Source: Psococerastis gibbosa (lineage: Eukaryota; Arthropoda; Insecta; Psocodea; Psocidae). Taken from it: DNA of 64,000 nucleotides. The stretch spans positions 38,659,047 through 38,723,046 of the forward strand of contig OZ020489.1 of assembly GCA_963971405.1 (NCBI GenBank). Reading direction: 5' to 3'. Positions 35,001 through 62,478 of this stretch are shown here, piece after piece. Position numbers and translations under genes: made by a program. How positions within the stretch are numbered: position 1 is the first letter of the stretch; each line of letters opens with the position of its first letter. The notes under the pieces were generated by a model. That model had not been told where the DNA came from, did no database searches, and saw only the letters and a program-made list of their open reading frames with translations.

Positions 35001-38000
35001 CCCAATGAGAAATGTTTTATTTTTTCATTGGCCCCCCCAGATAGAAGTCATGCCCCTCCATGGCACCCCCGCCTTAAAATTTCTAGCGCCGCCACTGCAT
35101 ATAATACTGAAATATACTGATCCTTCCAAAGATTAGTTGTCTCCAAGAGACTCCGAAAGCTTTAAATTAACTTAAACTTCCCAAAAAATTCAAGGCTTAA
35201 GAAATACAATCTCTTATCATGGTTCCTAATGATGATAGCTACTGTCCAAACAGTTTTTTTTCTATCGTGTTAAGCTATTTTTAATTTATTGGAGCATCGT
35301 TTTTAATGTAGGAAATATTGTTTCTCTTACAGATGACCGATATAAAAAAATGCACTGAACAATCCAGTCTCTTCACAGAGCTTTTAGAGTATGAAGGAAG
35401 GGGTGTAGAAAAATCACGTATTTCCGATGCCAAGCAGGAAAAATCAAAGAAAGAAAATGGTCTAAAGGAGAAACACAGTGTAGGATTCACATCTGCTAGG
35501 AGTCTGGTACAATCTAGTAAAGGACCTCGCAGGTTGACTATGAAAAAAGATCCTCAAGTACAAAAGTCTATGAATGACTATTTTCAAACTGTAAAAAAAG
35601 AAAATGATAAACATGGTGATGCCGAAAAAAAAGAGAAACATGGACAATGGAAAATTAATTCCTCTAAAAAGTCGCTTGTGGTAGATTTGTTTGATGACTC
35701 AAGCGATGATGATGCAAGTAGTAATGCAAAAGATTTGAATTGTGGAAAAATTAAAAAGAAACATTCAACTGATGACGATACTCATAATAATAAACATTTA
35801 GGTCACACGAGTGGAGGGAAAAATTTCTCAGGAAGGGACGAAGTTTTGAATGACCCATTTGAAGTATCGACTGATGGTGATAGCGTTGTGGAAGCCGTTA
35901 CTAGTTATAGGAAAAATAAACATAAAAAGGTTAGCAGAGAAAACCTTTTTAGTGATCATAGTGATACAGAAAAAGAGATTCCACCGGAATATGTACCGCC
36001 ATCTGCAATTGAATATGAGAAGGGCAAAGCTTTGAAGAGTAAATTAGATGAGTTGTTTGATAATAATAGTAGTGAAAGCAGCAAGTGGAAAGAAGAGAGA
36101 GAAAGTGATAACGAATTGGATAGAAAGGGTTTTAGGAGGTTCAGTGAAGAAAGTGCTTCAGAGTTTCCAAGCAGTCCCGATATGGAAATGACATATCAAG
36201 GGGATTCAATTGTTGATCATAAATTTGAGAATAACGGAAGTGCCGCTATTAGTATTAATTCTTTGTATCACGACAGCACTGATGAAATTGCAGACAGACC
36301 ACAAATCGTATCAGGTACTAATGGATCTTCCAACAATGCAAACAGCGTTGCTGAACTTACTGAGAGGGTTGATACTAGTAACGATGAAACACATCTCAGT
36401 GATAACCCAGGAGAGTTACAAAACACACCAGATGTCATAGAGGCGGTTAATCAAGAAAGAACCGAAGACATTGTACGGAAATCGTGCCAGAAAGATATTT
36501 ATGCGCCCAGAAGTAGTGGTAAAAGAAAGACAGTAGGGTTTGACGAAAGTCGTAATGTTACGAAAAGGTTTAAAAGAAATGATGTCGCTGATCCTCGAGC
36601 TAAAAATAAATTAGATGATCTCTTTGGAAACTCCGACGAATCCAGTAATGACAGCAGCCAAAATGTTGGTGAATTGGAGAGGAAACTAGATCACTCCAAT
36701 TACGTTGAAGGCCTTAAGGGAATGACAATGAAGCATGGGGGAAAATGTAAAGAGAAAAATAGGGATAGTGAAGAAACAGTGGATAGTATGGAGGAAGATG
36801 TTGAATCGCCGGTAACTGAAAAGGAGTCAACTCCGCAGACGCCACCAAGTACGGTGGAAGAATCTGTTGGTGAAAGGGAGAAGAAAAGGGATCACTCTAA
36901 GTACGTTGAGGGTGTAAAGGGAATGGCTATGAAACATGAGCAGAAACGGAAAGAAAAAATTAGAAATAGTGAAGAAGTGGTGGATAGATTAGAGAAAGTT
37001 GTGGAATCGTCAGTAACTGAAAACAAGTCAACGCCACAGTCGCCACCAAGTAAGACGGAAGAATCTGTTGAGCTGGTGTCTGGTAGTGGGAATTTCTGCG
37101 TCAAGTTTTCGTCCAAAGACCGCAAGAGAATCAGTGAAATAGTTATTAAGTATTTGATGCCTATTTACAAGAAAAAGACAGTTATTGCGAGCAGAGAGAA
37201 GTTTAAGATTGTTGCGAGGACTATATCTGAGAATATTTTACAAGCTGAAGGAGGGAAAGCAGGTGAGTTAAATTAGGCGGGGTTTCCACCGACCTCTCAT
37301 TGCAGAATGCAAAGGCATTGACGTGGTAGCAGACATTCAAGACTTTTTATAGAAATCTATTAAAATATTTGTACTTAACATATACCATGACGCCATTTTT
37401 TAATTTTTGTTTGTTTGTGATTTTACTCTATGATCATTGATCAATTTTAACTATGACATAGAGTAAAACAAAAAATTTCCGTCAATGTCATGTGCATTCT
37501 GCACTACGAGGCTTGTGGAAACCCCGCCTAAATATAATAAATTAATCAGTGCCGGGTTTGACCTTGTGGGGGTCCGCGGGCCGGAATCTCGAGCAGAAAA
37601 GTCTTATATACCCTCAGTCGAATGTTTCAATATCAATTTATAAATGGGAGACACAGGATGAAAAATATAATATAATAGAGTGAGGTGATTTAACCCACTG
37701 TCCCATGGGCCGGCGTAGGACAGTCAAGTCGGGGTCGCTCAATGGGCCCAAATTTGAGACCTAAGTCGTTATTAACCCCAAGAACACTACTACTACTACT
37801 AAGGTGATTTAATGCCACGGCACGTTCCAATTTGCCGCCAAATATTTTGACAAGTTTGCTTTAGTTTTTTGTTTTGGCTGTTTAATCTCTTGTAATTTTG
37901 TATTGTGCGGCGTTTTGTCGGCCCCCTTTTTTTTTGGGGGGGGGGGACCCGGCTCTGAAATAAATATACAATACCTTAATTAGCAAACCGCCTAACTCCA

Positions 38001-38744
38001 AAAAAAAAATCGAAAATGAGTTGTTGGTATCCTCGTGTTCGGGAAAAAACCTCTACTGATCTCTCTAATCCCCCCCCCCCCCCAAAATATGAAAGCCTCC
38101 ATCTTTGAAATAGAAAAGGACCTAACTCTAAGGTGTTTTATTTAGCGCGGAAATAGCATGAACTCCAGCAGTTAAACAATGAAAATGTTATATCACAGTT
38201 TTTATGACAACTTGACTAATACTTACTAGTTTAAAACATTAGAATGAATGGAAAATTGCTGAGATTATTTTCTTTCTTGCGTAAGTTCGTCCGATTTTTT
38301 GTCTCTCCTGAAAATTCACTATTTTGGAGTTTCGATTGAGAGCATCGCAAGAGACGCCAGCCTCTCATGACGCATAGTTTATTTAGGGACACAATCTCTC
38401 CAGGATATGCGCAGCATTCGTTACCTACATTTAAAATACACTAATTCTGTTAGTCTGTGTCATAGTCCATCCCTCCATACCATGTATTGTAGAACGATAA
38501 TAATTATAATAATAAATAATTTCTAACCAAAAGCTTCAATAATAATAAGAATGGTAAAGTATAGGGAATCTGGTTTATTGGGCCGTGGTTGATATGAAAC
38601 TTCCAAAAACTTGACCATTACTAAAACCTACGTAATGTGTAATGGCTTTTTATTCTTACGGACTATTTTGATTTGGTTTCAGAAGAGAAGGCGATTGCTT
38701 CCAGCGTATTAAGTTACTGCAAAAGGCTGTCTCCTGATCGATGA
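26077..38744 (+). CDS. RECQL5: RecQ-family DNA helicase, RECQL5 type, complete
   Basis: ATP-dependent 3'-5' DNA helicase of the RECQ5 branch, which strips RAD51 filaments and associates with RNA polymerase II and PCNA. Eleven coding exons: 26077-26182, 26842-26966, 27166-27507, 28447-28632, 29048-29265, 30669-30908, 32138-32370, 32686-32861, 33968-34153, 35333-37262, 38683-38744; total 3804 nt, 1267 aa (human is 991). Visible motifs: TGSGKS (residues 46-51), DEAH (150-153), TATAS, YCRTRE, and [10 protein letters not shown] (342-351). A zinc cluster uses C407, C423, C427 and C430. The RECQ5-specific region ([14 protein letters not shown] to [10 protein letters not shown]) follows. A long, acidic, low-complexity tail carries a PIP box (QKSMNDYF, 681-688), a 67-residue tandem repeat, and a C-terminal SRI-like stretch ([16 protein letters not shown]). 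All splice phases agree. Confidence 0.94.
28746..28825. repeat. Paired GCCCCTTCGGGGC palindromes
   Basis: ACGCAACTCGCCCCTTCGGGG and ACGCAGCTCGCCCCTTCGGGG lie about 51 bases apart in a RECQL5 intron, each a short hairpin. Confidence 0.6.
28918..29015 (+). repeat. A-run plus CGGTCAAGCCGTTCACG repeat end
   Basis: A run of about 19 A then TCGGTCAAGCCGTTCACG and ATTTTTATATATGTAGAAGA, typical of the end of a dispersed arthropod repeat. 32 bases before RECQL5 exon 5. Confidence 0.45.
29520..29790 (-). mobile_element. LINE 3' tail
   Basis: Minus strand encodes [13 protein letters not shown] and [12 protein letters not shown]; same family as 18.4 kb. In a RECQL5 intron, antisense. Confidence 0.7.
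29853..30081 (-). repeat. SINE-like family C with 18-bp target duplication
   Basis: TAGTTTTTGTAATTAGTA at 29835-29852 and 30082-30099. The GTAGTAGTG end is the ACT-repeat tail in reverse. In a RECQL5 intron; an hAT-like element follows directly. Confidence 0.83.
30101..30544. mobile_element. hAT-like non-autonomous element, perfect 8-bp duplication
   Basis: ATTAGTAC at 30093-30100 and again at 30545-30552; ends TAGTGTTAGCCCG and mirror TAGTGTTCGCACGC. 444 bp in the intron before RECQL5 exon 6. An internal 68-codon ORF is unrecognised. Confidence 0.78.
31170..31300. repeat. GGCG hairpin element (caatagt arm type)
   Basis: Left GGTGCTTATTTCACCTACG, right mirror ending AAGCGCC, flanked by TTG on both sides, in the intron after RECQL5 exon 6. 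Core TTGACGTGGTAGCAGACAT present on both arms. Confidence 0.82.
31325..31690. repeat. Dispersed repeat, probably LINE-derived
   Basis: TCTATAGATTGGTTTGCAGCA and CATATCATGTTTGAGG recur at 8840-8990 and in part at 40716-40790. No clear reading frame. Confidence 0.5.
32378..32592 (-). repeat. SINE family A, 7 bp after a RECQL5 splice donor
   Basis: On the minus strand: A-box region, GGTTCGAGTCC B box, body, and an A/T tail that begins about 7 bases after the exon-7 boundary at 32370. Confidence 0.8.
33145..33425 (+). mobile_element. LINE 3' tail (RTE-like)
   Basis: Encodes [20 protein letters not shown] and [19 protein letters not shown] ending AAHARGM and a stop. In a RECQL5 intron, sense strand. 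Confidence 0.75.
34178..34290 (+). repeat. TTTGTGATG-type repeat fragment
   Basis: ATAAGGAAAGCTTTGTGATGG then TTTTTACGAAATTTCTGC and a short TCTG run. Confidence 0.6.
34425..34605 (+). repeat. tRNA-like SINE family D
   Basis: TGGTCCAGCGGTTAAGACG and GGGTTCGAATCCCGC, then AATTTCGGTTATAAC and a tail TGTCAGTGTTATATACC. Intron between RECQL5 exons 9 and 10. The tail alone recurs at 46980-47025. Confidence 0.75.
34868..35097. mobile_element. hAT-type MITE, perfect 8-bp duplication
   Basis: CATATAAT at 34860-34867 and 35098-35105 flanks a 230-bp element with ends CAGTGGCGGCGCTA and mirror TAGCGCCGCCACTG. G/C-run-rich interior, no ORF. In the intron before the large RECQL5 exon. Confidence 0.88.
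35333..37262 (+). CDS. RECQL5: RECQL5 large tail exon
   Basis: A 1930-bp exon encoding residues 605-1247, almost all of the disordered tail. It begins with [10 protein letters not shown] after a TTACAG acceptor and ends at a GTGAGT donor. It holds the PIP box (35561-35584), serine/aspartate-rich clusters near three LF motifs ([38 protein letters not shown]), two exact-length 201-bp repeats (36668-36868 and 36869-37069) and most of the SRI-like end. Confidence 0.92.
37276..37528. repeat. GGCG hairpin element 13 bp after a RECQL5 splice donor
   Basis: GGCGGGGTTTCCACCGACC to mirror, flanked TTA/TAA. Outer arms match the inner elements at 5.3 and 19.0 kb, as does its A+T-rich middle (ATGATCATTGATCAATTTTA). 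It starts 13 bases after the exon-10 boundary. Confidence 0.83.
37694..37800 (+). repeat. SINE-like family C, 3' part
   Basis: GGCGTAGGACAGTCAAGTCG, CCTAAGTCGTTATTAACCCC, tail CACTACTACTACTACTA. In the last RECQL5 intron. Confidence 0.72.
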
Positions 38745-38855
38745 CCCAGTAGGAAGTGTGTACGGTTATACGATACTACTATTTATTCGAATTGCTGACC
38801 TGCTTGAATTGCTGATCTAAGGGTTTTTATAGCAATCGGATGCCGGAGGGCATGA

Positions 38856-38861
38856 AATAAA
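38856..38861 (+). terminator. Likely RECQL5 poly(A) signal
   Basis: AATAAA 111 bases after the stop codon, the first such signal downstream. Confidence 0.55.
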
Positions 38862-38954
38862 CATAGGATAAGCTTGTCATTCCGTGTTCACATTGGGGCA
38901 TAGTCTTTCCTTCTTATAAGCCTTGTGCAAGTTATCTTATGCGAGGATTACACT

Positions 38955-39073
38955 GATGTCAATAGTGATAGTACTGGTGATATTGACGTGGTAGCAGACA
39001 TTAAAGACAGTCTAAAAATGTCTGCTACCACATCAATCACGTCAATATCACCAGTACTATCACTATTGACGTC
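38955..39073. repeat. GGCG-family hairpin lacking its GGCG tips
   Basis: Arms GATGTCAATAGTGATAGTAC and its mirror, core TTGACGTGGTAGCAGACAT on both arms. The terminal GGCG/CGCC are not visible, so it is eroded or deleted at both ends. Confidence 0.65.
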
Positions 39074-39083
39074 GTTTTTACAC

Positions 39084-39413
39084 CTCATTCCACTTGCCTT
39101 CAATAATTGATCATTTTTGTTATCAATTTTTTCCAAACTTGTAAGTTTGCCCGCCGTCTTTCTTTAAATTTTATAATCTACAAGAAATTTTATAATTTAA
39201 ATTACGAAATAATTCGTTCGTTCTCAAGAAATCAATTTAAATTATTTATCATCTCTAGACGACGCCATTGTTTAATTTTAGTTTGTTATTGTTTGCAACG
39301 ATCAATAATTTTAACATGAGGAAATTAAAATGGAGAATGTCATAGAGTAAAACAAAAATCTCATCATTTCTTAATACACAAATGAAGAAAATATAACAAG
39401 TGGAATACACGCA
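39084..39413. repeat. Eroded hairpin-family copy
   Basis: Right end GAAGTGG-like (ACAAGTGGAATACACGCATT) matches the right end of the 58-kb outer element; the left end CACCTCATTCCACTTG is a poor mirror. The middle shares ACGCCATT and TGATC motifs with the A+T-rich loops of other copies. Confidence 0.4.
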
Positions 39414-40179
39414 TTATTTTATGCTTGACCCGCAACTGTCTGCTATAAAGCCATTCCCACCATGTTTAATGAATGTTAAATATATAAGATACTGCAATCT
39501 ATAATTCAATATTATAGAACTATTAGCTTGCAGCTCAGCTCTAGCAGTCCTTATCACAATCTAATGCATACCGGAAGACTCTAGCATCTGTCGGATTCCA
39601 TATTCCTTAATTTAACCGTAACATGGTGGGAGTTATCCCTGCGAATGTAAGGTCCTTATTTTCAGGCACACTCTGTTCGTTCCACCCTTCTTTTTATACC
39701 ATTATTTAAACACTTTTAAAGTGCAGATAGCCCACCCCAAAGCTTATTCTGCGTATTTATTACTTTTTTGGCTTCAGCGTCATGGATTCATCTGAAGAGC
39801 TGCTGTATTAAGAAGATACAACTACTTTTATAGGGCTTTTTGATTGCCTTTGCTTAATTTGTTATCTTTTTAATCTCGACCTCATGTAAGTTTTATTGTA
39901 GGATGAGGTAGAATCAACTAGGCCTAATAGTTAATTTTTAGTGTTATTTGTTTATTTACCCATTACAGTGTGACTTTATCTTAAACAGAATTATTATTCT
40001 CTATGTAGTCACTTTATAACAAGTTCCAACAATGAGAAGCTGCACTGCACAGGCAGTCTGCTGATAAGAGTCCAGCAGCAGTCTGCTTCTAATGGTCTTA
40101 CCGAATACATTTTCCTATCAGCATAATCATACAAATATTATAGAAGTACTTTAGTTGCGTGGGTTTTGGTGTTTTGGAG

Positions 40180-40640
40180 AATATTTAAGTGGTTTCCCCG
40201 CCCTGTGCTGTGCGTCCCAGATACAAAAGCGAAGCCGAGGGCCCCCGAACGTCTCCACCAGTGGACCACAGTAATAAGGGTGAGTCTATTAAGCCTAACG
40301 CAGCCTAGGTGTCTACTATAGTTTGCCTACTGATCTGCCTAACCTGAACCTCTGCCGTTATAAGAGATGAGGAGCTATGAATGTTACCAACCACCCCAAA
40401 CTCTGTCAGGTTTTTTTTTTTTTTAATTTCACTCCTCAAATCATTAAAAATTTAGTCCACCCAACACTGCAGGGTCGTCAACTAAACCGCTCTGGAAGGA
40501 GGAACTAGAAACCGACCTCCGCGAGTTGGGAGTCTGTAGATGGTGGAGCGTCGTACGAAACCGAGATGATTGGAGGACTGTTGAGCAGGCCAAAGCCCAA
40601 GGGCTGAAGAGCCCGAAGAAGTCTTAAGTTGAAGAGGATT
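40180..40640 (+). mobile_element. LINE 3' tail
   Basis: 40470-40627 encodes WKEELETDLRELGVCRWWS and DDWRTVEQAKAQGLKSPKKS then a stop. Intergenic. Confidence 0.65.
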
Positions 40641-41276
40641 ATTTCATACAAAATACTATAGCATGGCTTTTTATGGACACAGGCCTATATGTAGCCAAAG
40701 GCTGCGGGTCTTCTGAGGTCACAATCTCAACGATTGGTTTGCAGTAACTCCCTGCATGTCATCCTCCAGCTCTCTCGGTCCTACGCCTTCCTCTGCTGAG
40801 CCTAACCTACCCTACCCTAACGCGAGAACATCTAAATAACCAAGTATTTTTTATAATAATTTATTTTCGACAGTGATGGAGACAAATAGGATACAATAAA
40901 CAGCGTTAGCATAAGTTCACAATAGTTTGATAAATTTTAAATATTCTAGAATCGGCGACCTTATAAATAAGCTATTATTACTCAAAGCATAAGGTATAGA
41001 AACAATACAAGATTTTCAACTTCAGTGCCATAAATTACTAACGATTTAAAAAAAATATGCATAATTACTTAATTACCGATATATCTTCAAATGTAACAAA
41101 AATATTCTTCAAGCCCGATTACCTAATCTAAAGGAAGGAAAAATGGGTAGTTACACAGCCAGCTTCCGAAGTAAACTAAGGTACTAGCTAATATTTTCGT
41201 TTCTGAGGTCATGACGAACTTGGTTAAGTCAGGCTCACGCGTATTACGATGTGTCAATAGTAAGCAATTTCACTAC

Positions 41277-41374
41277 GGCGCCTATTCCACCAACGTCAAT
41301 AGTTCACAACTGACGTGTTTGCAGATCATTTTTACATTGTCTTGTGAACTATTGGCGTCGGTGGAATAAGCGCT
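41277..41374. repeat. Shortest intact GGCG hairpin element (98 bp)
   Basis: GGCGCCTATTCCACCAACGTC, arm AATAGTTCACAA, core degraded to GACGTGTTTGCAGATCAT, mirrored to AAGCGCT. Flanked by TAC on both sides. Intergenic. Confidence 0.82.
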
Positions 41375-41535
41375 TACCGAAAAAACACCAAAGACTACTA
41401 TAACCTTTGGATGTGCATCGACTATGGCGTCAAGTTGGCAGAATAGTGGGCCCAGAAACTACCTCTCTACCTCGGACACGAAAAAACAAACAAACAACAT
41501 TTCCAGCATGTCACAATGTTTGTTTAAATCGCTTA

Positions 41536-41675
41536 GGCGGGGTTTCCATTGACCTCGTTTTTTTAGTGTGAGCGTGATATTGACGTGGTAGCAGACATTA
41601 AAGACTGTCTTTAATGTCTGCTACCACGTCAATATCACGCTTACGCTTAAAAACGAGGTCAATGGAAACCCCGCC
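41536..41675. repeat. GGCG hairpin element with a private change on both arms
   Basis: GGCGGGGTTTCCATTGACCTC and its mirror both carry CCATTGACC where relatives have CCACCGACC. Core GACGTGGTAGCAGACATTAA on both arms. Flanked TTA/TAA. 140 bp, almost all stem. Confidence 0.87.
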
Positions 41676-42127
41676 TAATGGTATATATTGGCATCGAGGA
41701 CGTTTGCCAGCGACAATTCATAGAGAAAAATACTTATGGTCCAAACATCAATTGGGTCGTTGACAGGGCAAGGTACAATAGACCACTCAAGTAGGTTAAG
41801 TAAATTGAGGAGAATGAATGCAAAAGGCGATTTGTCACAAAAAAATAATTTTTGAGTTGGTGGTACGGTATCACAGCTACAATAAATGTGTAATTAAAAG
41901 TCAAATGTGATTCCTGGATTATCAAAGAATATTAATTCAAATATTACATCCCATAATGTAGAAGTAGCCTACTTATATTTTAAGCTTTTTGTTTCCTGCG
42001 TTTACAGTTTCAAGTGATAAATCGCCTTTGGCACACATGCTCCTCATTTACGTTAAAAAAAACTACAAAATAATAATAACAGGCGGTTGCCACATTTTTT
42101 GTTATGAGTTCATAATTTGAGACGAAT

Positions 42128-42323
42128 ATATAAATAAGGATTTTTTGCTGTTTCTATTACTAAGCCAACCTAGCGGAGTTAGGGCTTACACTCAACTAGG
42201 AAGGCCCGGGACCACCTGCTGTACATGCCCTGCGAAGCATGGCCAGAAAATGTAGCCAGTGTGGGACTCCAACCAACAACCTATCGGGTGAAAGTTAGAG
42301 TCTACCACTACGCTACATGTCTT
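42128..42323 (-). repeat. SINE family A, intergenic copy
   Basis: B-box-like GGTTGGAGTCC and GCTAGGTTGGCTTAG on the minus strand. Part of the middle (the GGGCTTTATAGCCC block) is shortened. Confidence 0.75.
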
Positions 42324-43224
42324 GTTATAATTCACCTTTCAGCCTGTCGACGAGTATACAAAGACATTCCTCTTCCGTTTTGCCAACAAGGCTACAACGG
42401 GTATTCACTATGCGATTCAGCATGCTAGATGTTTAAAATTTAAAATTCGGAAATGTAAACATCGTGAAGATACTTTTAAAGATAATCCTGCTAAATTTAC
42501 TAATATTTAAAATCGACAAATTATTAATCATAAAATATAAATAAATAATAAATATAAATAAAATCAAGAAAATAATAATAAATAATTAAAAATTAACCAC
42601 TCACACTCTAAATATACACTGATAAACTAATTAAAAATATAATAAAATGAAAATGGCCGCAGACGCAAGGCTGTTTACGCAAATTTACGTTTTCTCAACA
42701 TTAACGATGGATTTAGGATACCCTAAGGTTCGTTAAATTTCAGTGCCTTGGTAAATAATTTTCGTTTACGATTTAAATACCGGATTGTGAATACCCTTAG
42801 CCTACTAGGTCTATACTAGATTCAACATTTAATTTTGGCATATCTTGTGGAAACACAGTGCTTTTAGGTAGGCCTATTCTTGACTTACAGACCAACCAAT
42901 TTGAAACACTGTGCATCCAATATCCTGCTTTGTTCGATGACCTCAATGACCCATCAGACTTGCTGGTCTGATGGGATTTGGTAATTGTGTGAGGCGGTTG
43001 TTGAGTAGCCCGCTTAGCTATAGGAATACCCAAACCATAGAGAAGTGGATAGAAATTAATACGGACTTAGTTGAGCATATTTCAACTGAGAAAGTGCAAT
43101 CAAATAACCCTTCGATTGGTTTGGTGACACTAGCACCAAGAGTTCTCACAATATTTATTAGAACAGTGAATACGATATAAAGTTTCCAATATGCTGTAAA
43201 TGTTTAATTTGTAAGTATTGCTTT

Positions 43225-43400
43225 GGCGGCTATTCCACTTGTCAATATTCCGTCATTTGGGCATCAATAATTGATAAGATTTTTGTTTTAAGGAGACTAT
43301 TATGTAGATACTTAACTTATCTATTATAAATTAAGTTATAATATGTTAGACTTATTATTTATGCACAAATGACGGAATATTGACAAGTGGAATATCCGCC
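43225..43400. repeat. GGCG hairpin element
   Basis: GGCGGCTATTCCACTTGTC to mirror, flanked by TTT on both sides. Shares TTAAGGAGACTATTATGTAG with the 15.9- and 58-kb copies, but only on one side of the centre. Confidence 0.82.
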
Positions 43401-45433
43401 TTTCTGAACATTTCAAAAACCATTACCGATTTGTTTCAATTTCAAACGGCAAACTTTTCGCCTCACAACTTTCATAATTAAATTATTATTTCACTTTAGC
43501 AAATACAACCTTGACATACAATAGACTTGTGATCGTTGCGTACAGTATAGTAATGAAAAATAACTCATTATGAATAAAAATAACTTAGTAAAGTTTTACG
43601 GAAAACTTATTTTTATTCACAATGAGTGACATTAAGTTTTAAATAGTTATAAGCAGACTATTATGCATATGAAAAATAATATGATTCGACATTTATTTTT
43701 TACTCAAATAAAAAAATCGTAAATTCATATCATATCAATTAGAAACAAAACTCCTTCTCAATTTTGAGCCCGGTCCTTTAGATTAATTATTTATATAATT
43801 ATTTTATTTGTATTTGGGATTGTTTACCCAACATTCAGTAAAAAAAAAAATGGAATTAAACAATTTTAAAAACTATGATCTTGGTTATCATAAACCTTTT
43901 GTATAAATACGTAATTATTATAGTTGATGAAATGGAAAATAATGGAAAATATGTACAAATATGTATGTATAAAGCTATCCTGCAATCGTATATGTTATAT
44001 TCTGTAAAATATTTGTATTCTTTCACAGTTAAGGCAAGCGCTTGAAATTTATGAATAACATTATGGCGGTCGAATTGAAATGAATTAATTGTTTTCTCGG
44101 TCTACCCGAACAATTGGCACAAATCTAAAATTTCTTAAAACTCCATCTGTTAAAACTCTTGATTAATTTTATTTATTTTAAATATAAATTTTATTCATTC
44201 TTTTAATGATGAAGATTATTAAACTCCACTGTTGCTGTCTTTAGGCTTCTGACTTAATTTATATCACAGGCAGAAAGCAGACAAATAGGTTAAAAGCGTT
44301 GTTTGAAGGATTATTAAGATTATATATTAAGTTAATACATTACGAGGAAATGTCAAGGTCAGACGGGTCACTCTAAAATCTGATAGGCTACATTTTTTAT
44401 TATGTTACTTGGAAAGTTATCAAAAACGCAATGCGTCTAAAAGTTGTATTTCATGAGTTTTTAATTTTTTCATCTCAATTTTTCAGCTAAACTTCAGGTT
44501 TAATAAAAAATCATTAGATTTCTAACTTTTGGAAAAGTATTGCGGTTTGTATGCTTAAATGATTCTCTATGGAAATAGAGGAGAAACATTCAAAATTTAC
44601 GCTTATATCCAAAGATCTATCGTTTATTTATAAAAAGTAAAAAAAGACACTGATATTCATAAGTGCCCTAACACTCGCGAATATTGTAATTGACGTCACG
44701 AATGCATAATTCTAATATCCCTCGAACGGGGGCCATTTAGCACAAATTATGCGTGACGAAATCCAAATTGTTTTAGTTAGAAATCTACTGGCCAAATATT
44801 ACAAACTCCTCGTGTCGTGATTAAATGTATAAAATAGTTAGGTACCTACTACAGACGCATCACAGTTTTGATAAACTTCGTACTAAATCATCAAAGAGTT
44901 AAAATTCAATCAATTAAATTAAAATGATGTGAGCCATTTAGCCGAACAGCTGGCTTTGAGGATGCGTCAGGTGCCCATTCATCTTTGTAAAAGAAGACAA
45001 TGGCTCAAGTATTGGCCGCGGAAAGATGACAGAAAAATTGCGGGCATCCAACCAAGTACGTTGAGGAGCAAAAGGACAGCACGAATCCTACAGTACAGCA
45101 GATCTTCAGCGACCTCACAAGAAAAAGAAGGTCCTTTCAAAATAATTACTTGGATATCACATTTGATAATAAAACAATTAAAATGTATCACATTTTGGAG
45201 GGACCCCGTTGATTTTGGCATGTCCCACTTTAGGTGGTAGAACGAAAAAGTTATTAATTTCATTGCAATAACTCGCCTGCCATTTCGTTAAACAAATATG
45301 AAAGCTCAGCCTAATATCTCAATATTAACACCTGAAGCCAAGCACAATCCACATTCATGAATTTACTCTATATCATGGTGAATATACCCCTAGCGAAATT
45401 GTCTAAAAATCAATAAAAAAGTGGAGACAAAGG
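43401..45433. other. A+T-rich interval downstream of PI3K-C2
   Basis: Likely contains the PI3K-C2 3' UTR near 45433. One 60-codon stretch at 45030-45212 (plus) looks protein-like but is unrecognised. Otherwise nothing. Confidence 0.45.
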
Positions 45434-62251
<16,818 letters not shown>

Positions 62252-62284
62252 CTGTAACATAAACATGTAGGCTAAAGACAATTT

Positions 62285-62478
62285 ACTTACGCCGATCGAC
62301 TTCGATGGCCAGGTGGCAGCGTGCTTGTACTTGTGCAAGTTTCTACACGCCATGCGATCGGAGACGTGTCGTAACTCGACACAAGTACCTATTAGGTAAC
62401 TTAGTGAGGCGACTGAAGAGGCCAATCGGATACATTCATTGAATTGTTTGTATGCGATTAACCTTTTTTTTTTAAACA
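62285..62478 (-). repeat. SINE family B just upstream of PI3K-C2 exon 1
   Basis: Minus-strand copy with A-run then GGTTAATCGCATAC, GAGTTACGACACGTCTCC. It begins about 34 bases upstream of the acceptor before the start codon, so the preceding intron or 5' leader carries it. Confidence 0.72.

Larger units (their letters stand above)
38745..40170. other. RECQL5 3' flank
   Basis: After the poly(A) signal, two hairpin-family copies (38955-39073, 39084-39413), then A+T-rich DNA in which I see no gene or recognisable repeat. Confidence 0.5.

Noticed and set aside
42797-43033. 78-codon minus-strand ORF
   Set aside because: No motif, no splice context, between repeats; treated as chance.
45030-45212. 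60-codon plus-strand stretch with protein-like composition near the PI3K-C2 end
   Set aside because: Unrecognised, no clear start, and short enough to be chance. Would need a protein search.
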